In this document: piece after piece, positions 42,691 through 51,549 of the stretch
Layout: each line of letters begins with the position of its first letter
Numbering within the stretch: position 1 is the stretch's first letter
Origin: Neobacillus sp. Marseille-Q6967
Lineage (GTDB): Bacteria; Bacillota; Bacilli; Bacillales; Cytobacillaceae
NCBI RefSeq assembly: GCF_946151075.1
Contig: NZ_CAMGZB010000001.1
Location: 1,974,001 to 2,038,000 of the forward strand
Direction: 5' to 3'
Length of the DNA: 64,000 bases
Translations under genes and position numbers: made by a program
The notes under the pieces: generated by a model
Told to the model about the DNA's origin: nothing
What the model saw: only the letters and a program-made list of their open reading frames with translations
Databases searched by the model: none

Positions 42691-43257
42691 ATGTTCAACT
42701 TCCTTTACAATCCGGCAAGTTTAAATTTTGAAGGCATATCCATGGTTGTGTTTTTCTTTACCGTTTATTCGCTTTTAGGCTGGCTGTTGGAAAACAGTTA
42801 TAATTATTTTACGAAAAGAGAATTTTTCAAGCCCAATTTTTTTATCGGACCGTTTAAACCCATGTATGGCTTCGCACCTGTTCTATTGGTTACCTTAATC
42901 GGCCCCGCAACCCATTGGGCGTTTGTGATTCTTCTCTGCTTCCTGATTCCAACTTTTATTGAGTATGTTACTGGGATATTCTCGCAAAAGTTTTTTCAAA
43001 AACAATGGTGGGATTATACTGCCATGCCCCTGCAGCTACAAGGTCATATTTGTCTGCCATTTTCACTGTGCTGGGGTTTCTTATCCTTGGCATGCATAAA
43101 GTGGCTGCATCCTCTAGCCATCTCAATGTACGGAGCAGCAGAACCTGTTTGGAGCTGGATCTGGCCAGCCGTTGTATTATATTTCATCGCTGAATTGGTG
43201 TTCGCCATAAGAAGACATTCCACCGCTGTCATAGAATCAGCCGAACCAACCGTTTAA
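42691..43257 (+). CDS. Putative ABC-transporter permease-like protein (CmpB, type IV family)
   Basis: A 188-residue polytopic protein of the ABC_trans_CmpB family. Family-like segments are FFFTVYSLLGWLLENSYNYF near the N-terminus, KPNFFIGPFKPMYGFAP near residue 47 and the QKQWWDYTAMPLQLQGHICLPFSLCWG block near 107. About five membrane helices are seen. No ATPase partner is encoded next to it, and the function of the family is unproven. GGTGG precedes the ATG. Confidence 0.75.
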   Translation: MFNFLYNPASLNFEGISMVVFFFTVYSLLGWLLENSYNYFTKREFFKPNFFIGPFKPMYGFAPVLLVTLIGPATHWAFVILLCFLIPTFIEYVTGIFSQKFFQKQWWDYTAMPLQLQGHICLPFSLCWGFLSLACIKWLHPLAISMYGAAEPVWSWIWPAVVLYFIAELVFAIRRHSTAVIESAEPTV

Positions 43258-43265
43258 TATGTTCG

Positions 43266-43293
43266 CTCCTTCTTGAAAAAGAAGGAGTTTTTT
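43266..43293 (+). terminator. Terminator after the CmpB-like gene
   Basis: CTCCTTCTT and AAGAAGGAG pair, followed by T6. Confidence 0.88.
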
Positions 43294-43298
43294 CGTGT

Positions 43299-43540
43299 AG
43301 TGTAGGAGCTGTCTCCGTGAAATGTAGAAGATGGCGAAAATGACGTAGAAGTTGTTTTGAAATATGTAGAAGGATCCTTAAATGATGTAGAAGTTGTTCC
43401 AAAATACGTAGAAGATATCCAAAATGGCGTAGAAGTTCACCCGACATGTAGAAGTTGTCCCATTTTACGTAGAAGATGACAAAGATAAAGTAGAAGTTGT
43501 CCCAAAATACGTAGAAGTTTTACCTGTTTTCTTCTAAAAG
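43299..43540. repeat. Degenerate 21-bp tandem repeat array (GTAGAAG)
   Basis: About eleven units, nearly all 21 bp long, each starting with GTAGAAG (first unit GTAGGAG) followed by a variable 12-14 bp, commonly TTGTCCCAAAATAC. One unit is 19 bp. The 21-bp period equals two helical turns and also seven codons. Short frames through it (VEVVPKY on the plus strand, Leu-rich on the minus) are interrupted and lack ribosome sites, so I treat it as non-coding. Confidence 0.75.
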
Positions 43541-43614
43541 CCTCAAAAAGTAACAAGAAAAGGAGTATTACAAAATAACCGCAATATAGCAGTCTTTTAT
43601 TTTATTAAATTTTA

Positions 43615-43667
43615 TTGACAATAAACAATTATATTCATAATATAATATAAAAATTGGTCTAAACCAA
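43615..43667 (+). promoter_or_regulatory. Promoter region with a NagR/dre-like operator
   Basis: TTGACA (43615-43620) is followed by overlapping -10-like sequences (CATAAT 43636-43641, TATAAT 43641-43646). Just downstream lies TTGGTCTAAACCAA (43654-43667), a 14-bp near-perfect palindrome resembling the dre sites (TGGTCTAGACCA type) bound by GntR/HutC regulators such as NagR. Confidence 0.4.
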
Positions 43668-43702
43668 ATTTATTGGTGATGGGAAAATACGGGGTGATGA
43701 AT

Positions 43703-44053
43703 ATGTGCGGTTCGACTGATTTTATTGAGCGACAAGTCTATGATATGTATGAAGCAATACGGAGTCACTCTATATACAACTTAGTAAATGTTGAATATTC
43801 CACTGGTTCAAGTTCTGATAGAAATAGTACAAAAATGAACCTTATCACCAAAGTTATTTTGCAAGATAAAGACGGGACACAATACAGCGTTGAACCCAAC
43901 CCTTATGGATTACGCTTCGCAAAAGGGGAAATCTCCTATAAAAAATATAAAAAGTTGCAAAAAAGCCAGACTTTTTATTTATTTTTCATTTTCTTTGGAA
44001 TTATAGCTTTTTTCGGTTTCTCGATGTTGGTCATGATGAAGTATTTCGGATAA
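43703..44053 (+). CDS. Small membrane-anchored protein of unknown function
   Basis: About 116 residues, not recognised. The soluble N-terminal part (MCGSTDFIERQVYDMYEAIRSHS, then beta-strand-like KVILQDKDGTQYSVEPNPYG) is followed by a basic stretch (YKKYKKLQKSQ) and one C-terminal membrane helix (FYLFFIFFGIIAFFGFSMLVMM). ATG 43703 is chosen because GGGGTGAT lies just upstream; ATG 43697, ATG 43679 and TTG 43673 are in-frame alternatives. It stands alone after a possible dre-like operator. Confidence 0.5.
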   Translation: MCGSTDFIERQVYDMYEAIRSHSIYNLVNVEYSTGSSSDRNSTKMNLITKVILQDKDGTQYSVEPNPYGLRFAKGEISYKKYKKLQKSQTFYLFFIFFGIIAFFGFSMLVMMKYFG

Positions 44054-44084
44054 ACAGTCAGTTTTCGAACTGGCTGTTTTTTTT
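44053..44084 (+). terminator. Terminator after the small membrane gene
   Basis: AACAGTCAGTT and AACTGGCTGTT pair around TTCG, followed by T. Confidence 0.88.
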
Positions 44085-44131
44085 GATACAATAATACTTG
44101 TTACCTTCGCAAAAGTTAGGAGAGAAAGTAT

Positions 44132-45130
44132 ATGAGAAAAATAATATTTGGAGTTTTAGCAGCCATGTTAAGCTTGGCCGCATGTGGTCAAAAAACGGAA
44201 GAGGCCCCAAAACAAACAGAACCAACAGAACAATCACAGGATGATGATGTGCAAAAAAAACCAGCGGAAGCAGGAGAAAAGGGAAGCATCTCTTCGAATA
44301 GATTTTTTGAACCGTTTAATGAAAACGTTGATCATATTCATGGAATTGGGTATGCTGGTAACCAAAATGCCGTATTTTTTGCTGCCCATGACGGGCTGAA
44401 GGTTTACGATAATGGTAAATGGTTTAAAACAAAAGAAGAAAATAACGATTATATGGGATTTAATGCAACAGAAAAGGGGTTTTATTCCAGCGGACATCCT
44501 GGTCCAGATTCAGAACTTCCTAATCCAATCGGGATTAAAAGAAGTATGGATAATGGTAAAACTTTAGAAGACGTTGCCCTGGAGGGTGAGATTGATTTTC
44601 ATCTAATGGGTGTTGGTTACCTCAACAATACTATTTTTGTTTTAAACCCTGAAAAAAACTCACTAATGGATGCGAATAAATACTATGTCAGTGAAGATGA
44701 AGGGAAAACGTGGAAGGAAGCCAAAGCAAACGGTCTAAACGACGAAGTGATCGGAGTTGCGATGCATCCAGAAGATTCAGCGATGATAGCTGCAGCAGGA
44801 AAAAAAGGCATATACTTATCCAGGGATAAAGGAGAAAACTTCGAACTTGTTACCAATAATATGCAGGGAACCGCTGTGTTTTTTACAAAGGATAGTCTTT
44901 GGTACGGCAGTTATACTGGGACGCCGAACCTTGTGAAACGTTCCTTAACCGACAACTCTGAAGTGGAAGTTCCACTCCCGGAAATGGAACAGGACGCGGT
45001 ACTTTATTTTGCCCAAAATCCACAGAACGAAAAGGAAATGACGTTTGTTTCTTTTAAAGGTATCATCTATCAAACAGCAGATGCTGGGGAAACATGGAAC
45101 CTGCTAGCGAGTGAAGGAAAATTGCAGTAG
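44132..45130 (+). CDS. Lipoprotein with BNR/Asp-box propeller (F510_1955 family)
   Basis: A 332-residue exported lipoprotein: signal peptide with lipobox LAAC (near residue 18), a Gln/Glu-rich linker, then a sialidase-like beta-propeller with Asp-box motifs (SEDEGKTW, SRDKGENF, TADAGETW). Annotations of similar proteins read F510_1955 family glycosylhydrolase, but no glycosidase active site is evident. Position just upstream of csoR-copZ-copA suggests a metal-stress link. AGGAGAG precedes the ATG. Confidence 0.7.
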   Translation: MRKIIFGVLAAMLSLAACGQKTEEAPKQTEPTEQSQDDDVQKKPAEAGEKGSISSNRFFEPFNENVDHIHGIGYAGNQNAVFFAAHDGLKVYDNGKWFKTKEENNDYMGFNATEKGFYSSGHPGPDSELPNPIGIKRSMDNGKTLEDVALEGEIDFHLMGVGYLNNTIFVLNPEKNSLMDANKYYVSEDEGKTWKEAKANGLNDEVIGVAMHPEDSAMIAAAGKKGIYLSRDKGENFELVTNNMQGTAVFFTKDSLWYGSYTGTPNLVKRSLTDNSEVEVPLPEMEQDAVLYFAQNPQNEKEMTFVSFKGIIYQTADAGETWNLLASEGKLQ

Positions 45131-45182
45131 TCATTTCATATTCATTTTCGTAAAAAAATTGGAAAAAAATTAAAATTGGGTA

Positions 45183-45212
45183 TTTACATACCGTACAGGG
45201 GTATACTATAAT
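45183..45212 (+). promoter_or_regulatory. csoR promoter with CsoR operator in the spacer
   Basis: TTTACA (45183-45188) and TATAAT (45207-45212) are 18 bp apart. The operator ATACC-N7-GGTAT (45188-45204, centre GTACAGG) fills the spacer, the usual design for copper-dependent CsoR repression. Confidence 0.75.
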
Positions 45213-45233
45213 TAAATCAAGGAGGCGAACCAT

Positions 45234-45572
45234 ATGGTATCCGAATTTGATAATCATTCAATGGAAGATGATTGTTGCAGCCATTCTAGTGAAAGAAAAA
45301 GTCATCATTCTGATAAAACAAAGCAAAATCTAGTCAGTCGGTTAAATCGAATTGAAGGGCAGATTCGCGGAATCAAAGGCTTAATTGAAAAAGACACCTA
45401 TTGCGATGATGTAATCACTCAAATATCAGCCTGCCAATCTGCCTTAAACAGTGTAGCAAAGATCCTGTTAGAAGGTCATCTAAAGAGCTGCGTTGTCGAA
45501 AGAATTCAAGAAGGTGACCTGGAAGTTTTAGACGAGGTCCTGGTTACCGTACAACGATTAATGAAAAAATAA
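45234..45572 (+). CDS. csoR: Copper-sensing transcriptional repressor CsoR
   Basis: A 112-residue all-helical repressor released from DNA by Cu(I). The ligand set Cys-His-Cys is present: Cys in DTYCDDV (about residue 59), His and Cys in GHLKSC (about 82-86). SRLNRIEGQIRGIKGLIE is the family hallmark. An extra His/Cys-rich N-terminus (CCSHSSERKSHHS) is seen. AGGAGG precedes the ATG. It heads csoR-copZ, 16 bases before copZ. Confidence 0.94.
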   Translation: MVSEFDNHSMEDDCCSHSSERKSHHSDKTKQNLVSRLNRIEGQIRGIKGLIEKDTYCDDVITQISACQSALNSVAKILLEGHLKSCVVERIQEGDLEVLDEVLVTVQRLMKK

Positions 45573-45588
45573 TAGGAGGAAAGATAAA

Positions 45589-45795
45589 ATGGAAAAAGTA
45601 ACATTAAACGTACAAGGAATGAGCTGCGGTCATTGTGTTAAAGCAATCGAAGGAAGTGTTGGTGAACTTAAAGGTGTCTCCAGTGTAAAGGTACATTTAG
45701 AAACAGGTAAGGTCGATGTGGAATACAAAGCGGATGAAGTAACATTAGACACGATTAAAGAAACAATTGACGATCAAGGTTATGATGTTGCCTAG
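45589..45795 (+). CDS. copZ: Copper chaperone CopZ
   Basis: A 68-residue HMA-domain protein with the Cu(I) site GMSCGHC (residues 10-16). It ferries copper to CopA and to CsoR. AGGAGG precedes the ATG, close behind csoR; copA follows after a hairpin terminator. Confidence 0.95.
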   Translation: MEKVTLNVQGMSCGHCVKAIEGSVGELKGVSSVKVHLETGKVDVEYKADEVTLDTIKETIDDQGYDVA

Positions 45796-45811
45796 TCTTC
45801 AAGATTAACAT

Positions 45812-45850
45812 AGAGAAACGTGCTGGAAAATCAGCACGCTCTCTTTTTCA
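45812..45850 (+). terminator. Terminator between copZ and copA
   Basis: CGTGCTG and CAGCACG pair around GAAAAT, with an outer AGAG/CTCT pair, followed by T5. Confidence 0.8.
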
Positions 45851-45857
45851 AAAAAAT

Positions 45858-45874
45858 ATACCCTATATAGGTAT
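45858..45874 (+). promoter_or_regulatory. Second CsoR-type operator, directly before copA
   Basis: ATACC-N7-GGTAT (centre CTATATA) has the same 17-bp format as the csoR operator. It ends only 13 bases before the copA start, leaving little room for a downstream promoter. Confidence 0.6.
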
Positions 45875-45887
45875 GAGGTGTTAGCTT

Positions 45888-48302
45888 ATGAGTGAAAAGG
45901 TGTTAGAAAATCAATTTCAAGTAACCGGCATGACGTGTGCAGCGTGTGCACTCCGGATTGAAAAAGGTTTAAAGAAAATGGAAGGCGTGAAAGACGCTAA
46001 CGTGAATCTGGCACTAGAAAAAGCAACCATTAAATATGACGCTTCCGTAATGGGCCCTGCCGATATTCAAAAGAAGGTTCGGGACCTTGGTTATGATGTC
46101 GTTACCAACAAAACGGAACTAGATGTAACTGGTATGACATGTGCAGCCTGTTCAACCCGAATTGAAAAAGGTCTCAATAAAATGGAAGGTGTTGTGAACG
46201 CTACCGTAAATCTTGCGCTTGAAAAAGCAACGGTCGAATATAACCCAACAATTCTTTCACCGAAAGATATGATCCAAAGAATTGAAAAGCTTGGATACGG
46301 AGCAATCGAGAAAAAAGAGGGCAATGAGCAGGAAACTGTTGACTATCGTTTGAAGGAAATCGAAACTCAGCAAGGCAAGTTTATCTTTTCTGTCATTCTT
46401 TCAGTGCCCCTTTTATGGGCGATGGTAGGGCATTTCAGTTTTACAAGTTTCTTGTATGTTCCAGATGCTTTCATGAATCCATGGGTTCAGCTTTTATTAG
46501 CCACACCGGTACAATTTTATATTGGCAAGCAATTTTATGTCGGAGCCTATAAAGCGTTAAGAAATAAGAGCGCCAACATGGATGTTCTAGTTGCTCTGGG
46601 TACATCAGCTGCGTATTTTTACAGCGTCTACCTCTCAATATTAACGCTTGTAAGTGATGAACACGTGGAAGGATTATATTTTGAAACAAGTGCGATATTG
46701 ATCACGTTAATTATCCTTGGAAAATTGTTTGAGGCAAAAGCAAAAGGTCGTTCATCAGAAGCCATCAAGAAATTAATGGGATTGCAGGCGAAAACAGCAA
46801 CCGTGATCCGTGAAGGAATGGAGAAGGAAATTCCGCTGGAAGATGTCGTTACTAATGATATCGTCCTGGTAAAACCAGGCGAGAAAATCCCTGTCGATGG
46901 AGAAATCCTAGAGGGGCGTACCGCTCTTGACGAATCGATGATAACAGGAGAAAGTGTGCCGGTGGATAAAACCGTCGGTGATACGGTTATCGGAGCAACC
47001 ATTAATAAAAATGGCTTTATTAAAATAAAAGCCACAAAGGTTGGCAAAGAGACGGCTCTAGCCCAGATCATTAAAGTGGTCGAAGAAGCGCAGGGCTCAA
47101 AAGCTCCAATTCAGCGGTTAGCGGATTCAATCTCCGGTGTCTTTGTTCCGATCGTTGTCGGAATTGCGGTCATTACCTTTTTTGTTTGGTTTATATGGGT
47201 ATCCCCAGGCAACTTTGCCGAAGCATTAGAAAAGATGATTGCGGTCCTAGTTATTGCCTGTCCTTGTGCCCTTGGCTTAGCCACACCAACATCGATTATG
47301 GCCGGTTCCGGAAGATCGGCAGAGTTCGGGATTCTGTTTAAAGGCGGGGAGCATTTGGAAATGACCCACCGTATAAACACCATTATTTTGGATAAAACCG
47401 GAACCATTACAAAGGGGGCACCGGTTTTAACCGATGTCATTACAGATTGGGATGAGGCGGAATTCTTATCTCTAGTCGGTTCAGCAGAAAAGCAATCAGA
47501 GCACCCGTTAGCTGAAGCAATTTTCGAAGGGATTAAGGAGAGGAATATTAATTTGCAGGACGCTGGGGAGTTTGAGAGCATCCCAGGCTATGGAATTAGA
47601 GCAGTAGTTAACGGTAAAGAAATATTGGTTGGAACACGCCGATTAATGAATAAATTTAATGTTGAAATAGGCGATGCTTTAGAAGAGATGGACTCTCTTG
47701 AAAAACAAGGGAAAACAGCAATGCTTGCCGCCATAAATGGAACATATGCGGGAATGGTTGCAGTAGCAGATACGATTAAAGAAACATCTACGCAAGCGGT
47801 AAAACGTTTAAAAGAGCTAGGGCTTGAAGTTATCATGATTACAGGCGACAATCAACAGACTGCCCAGGCAATTGCAAAACAAGCTGGTATTGATCATGTC
47901 ATTGCGGAAGTTTTACCAGAAGGGAAAGCAGAGGAAGTCAAAAAAATGCAGCAGCAAGGTAAAAAAGTGGCGATGGTCGGGGATGGAATTAATGATGCCC
48001 CAGCACTAGCGATTGCAGATATCGGTATGGCAATTGGTACGGGCACGGATGTCGCCATGGAAGCGGCAGATATCACGCTGATTCGCGGTGATTTGAACAG
48101 TATTGCCGACGCCATTTTTATGAGTAAGAAAACGATTCGGAACATCAGACAAAATCTGTTTTGGGCATTTGCTTATAACACACTGGGAATACCTTTTGCT
48201 GCATTAGGATTTTTGGCACCATGGCTGGCAGGGGCGGCAATGGCATTTAGTTCGGTATCTGTAGTGTTAAATGCTCTTCGTTTACAAAGAGTTAAACTAT
48301 AA
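45888..48302 (+). CDS. copA: Copper-exporting P1B-type ATPase CopA
   Basis: An 804-residue ATPase that pumps Cu(I) out of the cell. Two N-terminal HMA domains each have GMTCAAC (near residues 13-20 and 81-88). The membrane metal site CPC is near residue 456 ([14 protein letters not shown]), the phosphorylation motif DKTGT near 502, the SEHPLAEA His-Pro motif near 543, and [11 protein letters not shown] near 700. GAGGTG precedes the ATG. It forms a copper export unit with csoR and copZ. Confidence 0.96.
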   Translation: MSEKVLENQFQVTGMTCAACALRIEKGLKKMEGVKDANVNLALEKATIKYDASVMGPADIQKKVRDLGYDVVTNKTELDVTGMTCAACSTRIEKGLNKMEGVVNATVNLALEKATVEYNPTILSPKDMIQRIEKLGYGAIEKKEGNEQETVDYRLKEIETQQGKFIFSVILSVPLLWAMVGHFSFTSFLYVPDAFMNPWVQLLLATPVQFYIGKQFYVGAYKALRNKSANMDVLVALGTSAAYFYSVYLSILTLVSDEHVEGLYFETSAILITLIILGKLFEAKAKGRSSEAIKKLMGLQAKTATVIREGMEKEIPLEDVVTNDIVLVKPGEKIPVDGEILEGRTALDESMITGESVPVDKTVGDTVIGATINKNGFIKIKATKVGKETALAQIIKVVEEAQGSKAPIQRLADSISGVFVPIVVGIAVITFFVWFIWVSPGNFAEALEKMIAVLVIACPCALGLATPTSIMAGSGRSAEFGILFKGGEHLEMTHRINTIILDKTGTITKGAPVLTDVITDWDEAEFLSLVGSAEKQSEHPLAEAIFEGIKERNINLQDAGEFESIPGYGIRAVVNGKEILVGTRRLMNKFNVEIGDALEEMDSLEKQGKTAMLAAINGTYAGMVAVADTIKETSTQAVKRLKELGLEVIMITGDNQQTAQAIAKQAGIDHVIAEVLPEGKAEEVKKMQQQGKKVAMVGDGINDAPALAIADIGMAIGTGTDVAMEAADITLIRGDLNSIADAIFMSKKTIRNIRQNLFWAFAYNTLGIPFAALGFLAPWLAGAAMAFSSVSVVLNALRLQRVKL

Positions 48303-48317
48303 AGGGGGTACGATGAT

Positions 48318-49160
48318 ATGAAAAAATGGGCAATATCAGCGATTGTTTACCTTCTCGTGGTCGTTGGCGGTTATTATGCGTATGCCTCTGTCGCGGAACC
48401 AGTTTCCCATGACGAAGAGCAAACCGAACATAATGATACAGCCGTTGTTCATGAAGAAGGAACAGAGGAAACCCATGATGATGGGGGACATGATGAAGGT
48501 GGAGACACTCATAGTGGCGAAAGCGAGGTCCAGCCGACACTTCTTGTTGAAAATGGAGAATTGGTGATCACTTTAAAAGATTTAGAAGGAAACCCAGTTT
48601 CTAATTTAGAAGTCAATCACGAAAAACTGCTGCATCTCATTGTGGTTAGTACAGATTTAAATGAATATCAGCATTTGCATCCGGAAACAACGTCAGAGCC
48701 TGGGGTTTTCAAGGTAACCCATTCCTTAAAAGAAGGGGAATATAAAGCATTTGTTGATATTAAACCAAAGGGTAAAACGTATGCAGTTGAACCGATAGAG
48801 TTTATGATCGGGGAAAAGCATGATGACCAAAGTGATGACTCACTAACCGTTGATGCTGGTTTAACGAAAGAAGTTGACGGGCATCAAGTAACATTAAAGC
48901 CAAGTTCCTTAAATACAAAGGATGAGATTAAGCTTACTTTTGACTTAGCAGGGGAAATACCTGAGCCATATCTAGGAGCATTAGGACACGTGGTGATTCT
49001 TGATGAAAAGGGTGAAAATTATATTCACGTTCATCCGTTAGAAGGGGATCAGCCGGTTTTTGTAACAAAATTTACAGAGCCGGGTGTATATAAAATCTGG
49101 GCAGAGTTCCAATTTAACGGAGAGGTAGTTGTTTTCCCTTACGTAATAGAAATTCAATAA
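48318..49160 (+). CDS. His-rich membrane-anchored YtkA-like protein
   Basis: A 280-residue extracytoplasmic protein with an N-terminal signal anchor (SAIVYLLVVVGGYYAYA), a His/Asp/Glu-rich stretch (about 30-70), and two YtkA-type beta-sandwich segments, marked by KLLHLIVVSTDLNEYQHLHPE and GHVVILDEKGENYIHVHPL. The repeated His motifs suggest copper binding outside the cell. It lies 15 bases after copA and is probably co-transcribed. Precise role is unknown. Confidence 0.65.
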   Translation: MKKWAISAIVYLLVVVGGYYAYASVAEPVSHDEEQTEHNDTAVVHEEGTEETHDDGGHDEGGDTHSGESEVQPTLLVENGELVITLKDLEGNPVSNLEVNHEKLLHLIVVSTDLNEYQHLHPETTSEPGVFKVTHSLKEGEYKAFVDIKPKGKTYAVEPIEFMIGEKHDDQSDDSLTVDAGLTKEVDGHQVTLKPSSLNTKDEIKLTFDLAGEIPEPYLGALGHVVILDEKGENYIHVHPLEGDQPVFVTKFTEPGVYKIWAEFQFNGEVVVFPYVIEIQ

Positions 49161-49161
49161 A

Positions 49162-49200
49162 CAAAAAAAGTTCCTGATTCAATATCAGGAACTTTTTTTT
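49162..49200. terminator. Bidirectional terminator
   Basis: AAAAAAAGTTCCTGAT and ATCAGGAACTTTTTTT pair, between the converging YtkA-like and sensor-kinase genes. Confidence 0.9.
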
Positions 49201-49236
49201 GTGATAGGCATCAAGTCTCTTGCTTTTTCTTTTCAC

Positions 49237-50679
49237 TCAATTTTTTAAAAAAATCGTAAAGCATGTTCCTTCTCCAACTCGACTTTCAACAGTAATTTCC
49301 CCTCCATGAGCTTCAATGATTTGTTTGACAATGGCGAGGCCAAGACCAAAACCCCCTGTTGACCTTGAGCGGGATTTGTCCACTCTGTATAAACGGTCAA
49401 AAATATGAGGCAGATCTTCTTGTGGAATGCCTACTCCTTGGTCATGAATCACAACTTTAATTTCACCATTTTCTTCAAAGGCTCTTAGATAGGTGGAAGT
49501 CGACGCTTTTGAGTACTTAAGACTGTTATCTAGAAGGTTTAAAATAACTTGTTCAAATCGGATAGGATCAATATCCAACGAAAGGTTATTTGGACAGTCT
49601 AACACCAGATTTATCCCTTTATCTTTGAAAGCAGGCAAAACCCTTTCAAAGGTAGATTGTAAGAAAGCATTAAGATGAACTTTTTCTTTTTTGATAGAGA
49701 AATGATTTTGATCTAATTTTGCGAGATCAAATAATTCTTTTACAAGTCTGCTTACGCGTTGAGCCTCCTCCTGGATAATCGTTAAGTATTGGTCCCGGTC
49801 CTGTTCACCCAGCCCTTTTCGCCTTGCAATATCAGCATAGCCATTGATGTATGTTAAAGGAGTTCGAAGTTCATGGGAAATGCTGGCTAAAAATTCATTT
49901 CTCTCTTGTTTTAGATAGTTTAAATCATTTGCCAGTGTTTGGATGCTTTGTGAAAGCTCTCCTATTTCATCGTTTGAAGGTTTTGGAAGAGTAACAGAAA
50001 AATCACCCTTACTTAGTTTTTTCGTTGCTTCTTTCATGGTAATCAAAGGTTTTGTTAATGCTTTTGATAAAAAGAAAATAAATATAAAAATAGAGACAAG
50101 TACTAATAGTGATGCAACAAAGATATGCTTATTTAATTGGGAAATGAGCTTTTGAACGTCTGTTGTGTTTTTAAACATGTAAACATAACCTGACACTTTA
50201 CCGTCTTTATTAAAAGCTGAAACAGTGGCTATATATTTTTCCTTCTTCCAATCATCTTGTAGAATTTCTCCACTTCTAGAAAGTTTAGTAATAGGTATAT
50301 TCAGTATCTCCTTAATGCTGCTATTGATCGTAACAGAGGAAATCATAATCTCTCCATTCGTCTTAGTAACCACCACTTGGGTGTCTGAATGTGCTCCCAA
50401 TAAACTAATATGATTTAAGGTATGGGGATCAGAATATACTTCTAATAAATCACGTTGGGTATTTCCTGTAGTACGAAGTGATTCAAATTCTTGATGAACT
50501 CGTGAGTGGACTAAATTTCTATGTAAAAACGTCATAGAAACAATTTCTATTAACAATATACATAAAGAAAACCATAACCCTAATTTAATGGAAATTTTCC
50601 ATATCCAAACACCTCTTGGCCTTGCAAAAAATCGCTTCCTTGCTGGAAACGATTTTTTGCATTTTTTACGTAATCTCAT
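49237..50679 (-). CDS. Membrane sensor histidine kinase
   Basis: A 480-residue kinase with an N-terminal basic segment, a helix (about residues 30-50), an extracytoplasmic sensor loop (about 51-183), a second helix (about 184-206), HAMP, a HisKA domain with the acceptor His in SISHELRTPL (about 268) and an HATPase domain (NLLDNSLKYSKA, DQGVGIPQEDL, FGLGLAIVKQI). It overlaps the response regulator by 14 bases. The ligand is unknown; metal or envelope stress is suggested by context. Confidence 0.9.
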   Translation of the reverse strand: MRLRKKCKKSFPARKRFFARPRGVWIWKISIKLGLWFSLCILLIEIVSMTFLHRNLVHSRVHQEFESLRTTGNTQRDLLEVYSDPHTLNHISLLGAHSDTQVVVTKTNGEIMISSVTINSSIKEILNIPITKLSRSGEILQDDWKKEKYIATVSAFNKDGKVSGYVYMFKNTTDVQKLISQLNKHIFVASLLVLVSIFIFIFFLSKALTKPLITMKEATKKLSKGDFSVTLPKPSNDEIGELSQSIQTLANDLNYLKQERNEFLASISHELRTPLTYINGYADIARRKGLGEQDRDQYLTIIQEEAQRVSRLVKELFDLAKLDQNHFSIKKEKVHLNAFLQSTFERVLPAFKDKGINLVLDCPNNLSLDIDPIRFEQVILNLLDNSLKYSKASTSTYLRAFEENGEIKVVIHDQGVGIPQEDLPHIFDRLYRVDKSRSRSTGGFGLGLAIVKQIIEAHGGEITVESRVGEGTCFTIFLKN

Positions 50680-51358
50680 GATCCACAGTTACCCATTTAT
50701 ATCCAATACCCCAAACCGTAAATAGGTGGTTATCAACAGGGAATCCCGCATTTCGTAATTTTTCTCTCAGATTCCTAATATGTGAATCGATTGTTCGATC
50801 ATCAATATGTGAATTTAATCCCCATATGATTGATAATAAATGATCCCTCGAAAATACCTTGTGAGGATTTTTTAAAAACAGGCCAATTAATGCAAATTCT
50901 TTTGGCGTTACTTGAATCGTTTGGTTTTGATATTTTAATTCAACCGATTCTTCTTTCCACTCTAACCCCTTAAAGACAAGTTGTTTTTCTTTTAAGTCAC
51001 TTGTTCTTCGGAGTAACGCTTCAATTCTAGCTAATAATTCATCCTCATAAAAAGGTTTGGTCACATAATCATCCGCGCCAAATTTTAATCCTTTAATGAC
51101 ATCCACTGTTTCACTTCTTGCTGTCAGCATAATAATTGGGACATTTGAAAACTCCCTTATTTTTTTGCAAGTAGTCCAGCCATCCATTTCAGGCATCATT
51201 ACATCAAGGATGACAATATCAACTTTTTCTTCTACTAAATAATTTAATGCATCTGTACCGGATTCAGCCTTTATACATTTAAAACCATGAGGTTCTAAAT
51301 ATAAACCTAGAAGGTTTAGCATTCTAATCTCATCATCTACAAGTAAAATGGTTTTCAA
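50666..51358 (-). CDS. OmpR/PhoB-family response regulator
   Basis: A 230-residue regulator with a TTG start behind AAAGGTGGTGG. The receiver has DDE near residue 8, the acceptor Asp in ILDVMMPEMDGW near 53 and the Lys in YVTKPF near 103. The C-terminal winged helix has TPKEFALIGLFLKNP and DDRTIDSHIRNLREKL. It is cognate to the overlapping kinase. The divergent ydhK gene is the nearest likely target. Confidence 0.92.
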   Translation of the reverse strand: MKTILLVDDEIRMLNLLGLYLEPHGFKCIKAESGTDALNYLVEEKVDIVILDVMMPEMDGWTTCKKIREFSNVPIIMLTARSETVDVIKGLKFGADDYVTKPFYEDELLARIEALLRRTSDLKEKQLVFKGLEWKEESVELKYQNQTIQVTPKEFALIGLFLKNPHKVFSRDHLLSIIWGLNSHIDDRTIDSHIRNLREKLRNAGFPVDNHLFTVWGIGYKWVTVDHEIT

Positions 51359-51549
51359 AATTCCACCACCTTTTAATCTGAATATATATCATAATAATAA
51401 AGGAAAAATATGAAGAATGTTTGCAGATTTCTAGTAATTCTTTTTGAAAAATTAGGACCCCCGATATATAAGCTCTCTCCATAATTTCTGCACAAATATT
51501 TGCTAAGATAAAAATTGTTTAAATATAAGAAAAAGGAGAAGTTATTGGA

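Noticed and set aside
43229..43447. Leu-rich 72-residue minus-strand ORF resembling a heptad coiled coil
   Set aside because: The heptad pattern arises from the 21-bp DNA repeat read in frame; no ribosome site or conserved start.
46628..47581. Long minus-strand ORFs opposite copA
   Set aside because: Antisense shadows of a strongly conserved ATPase gene.
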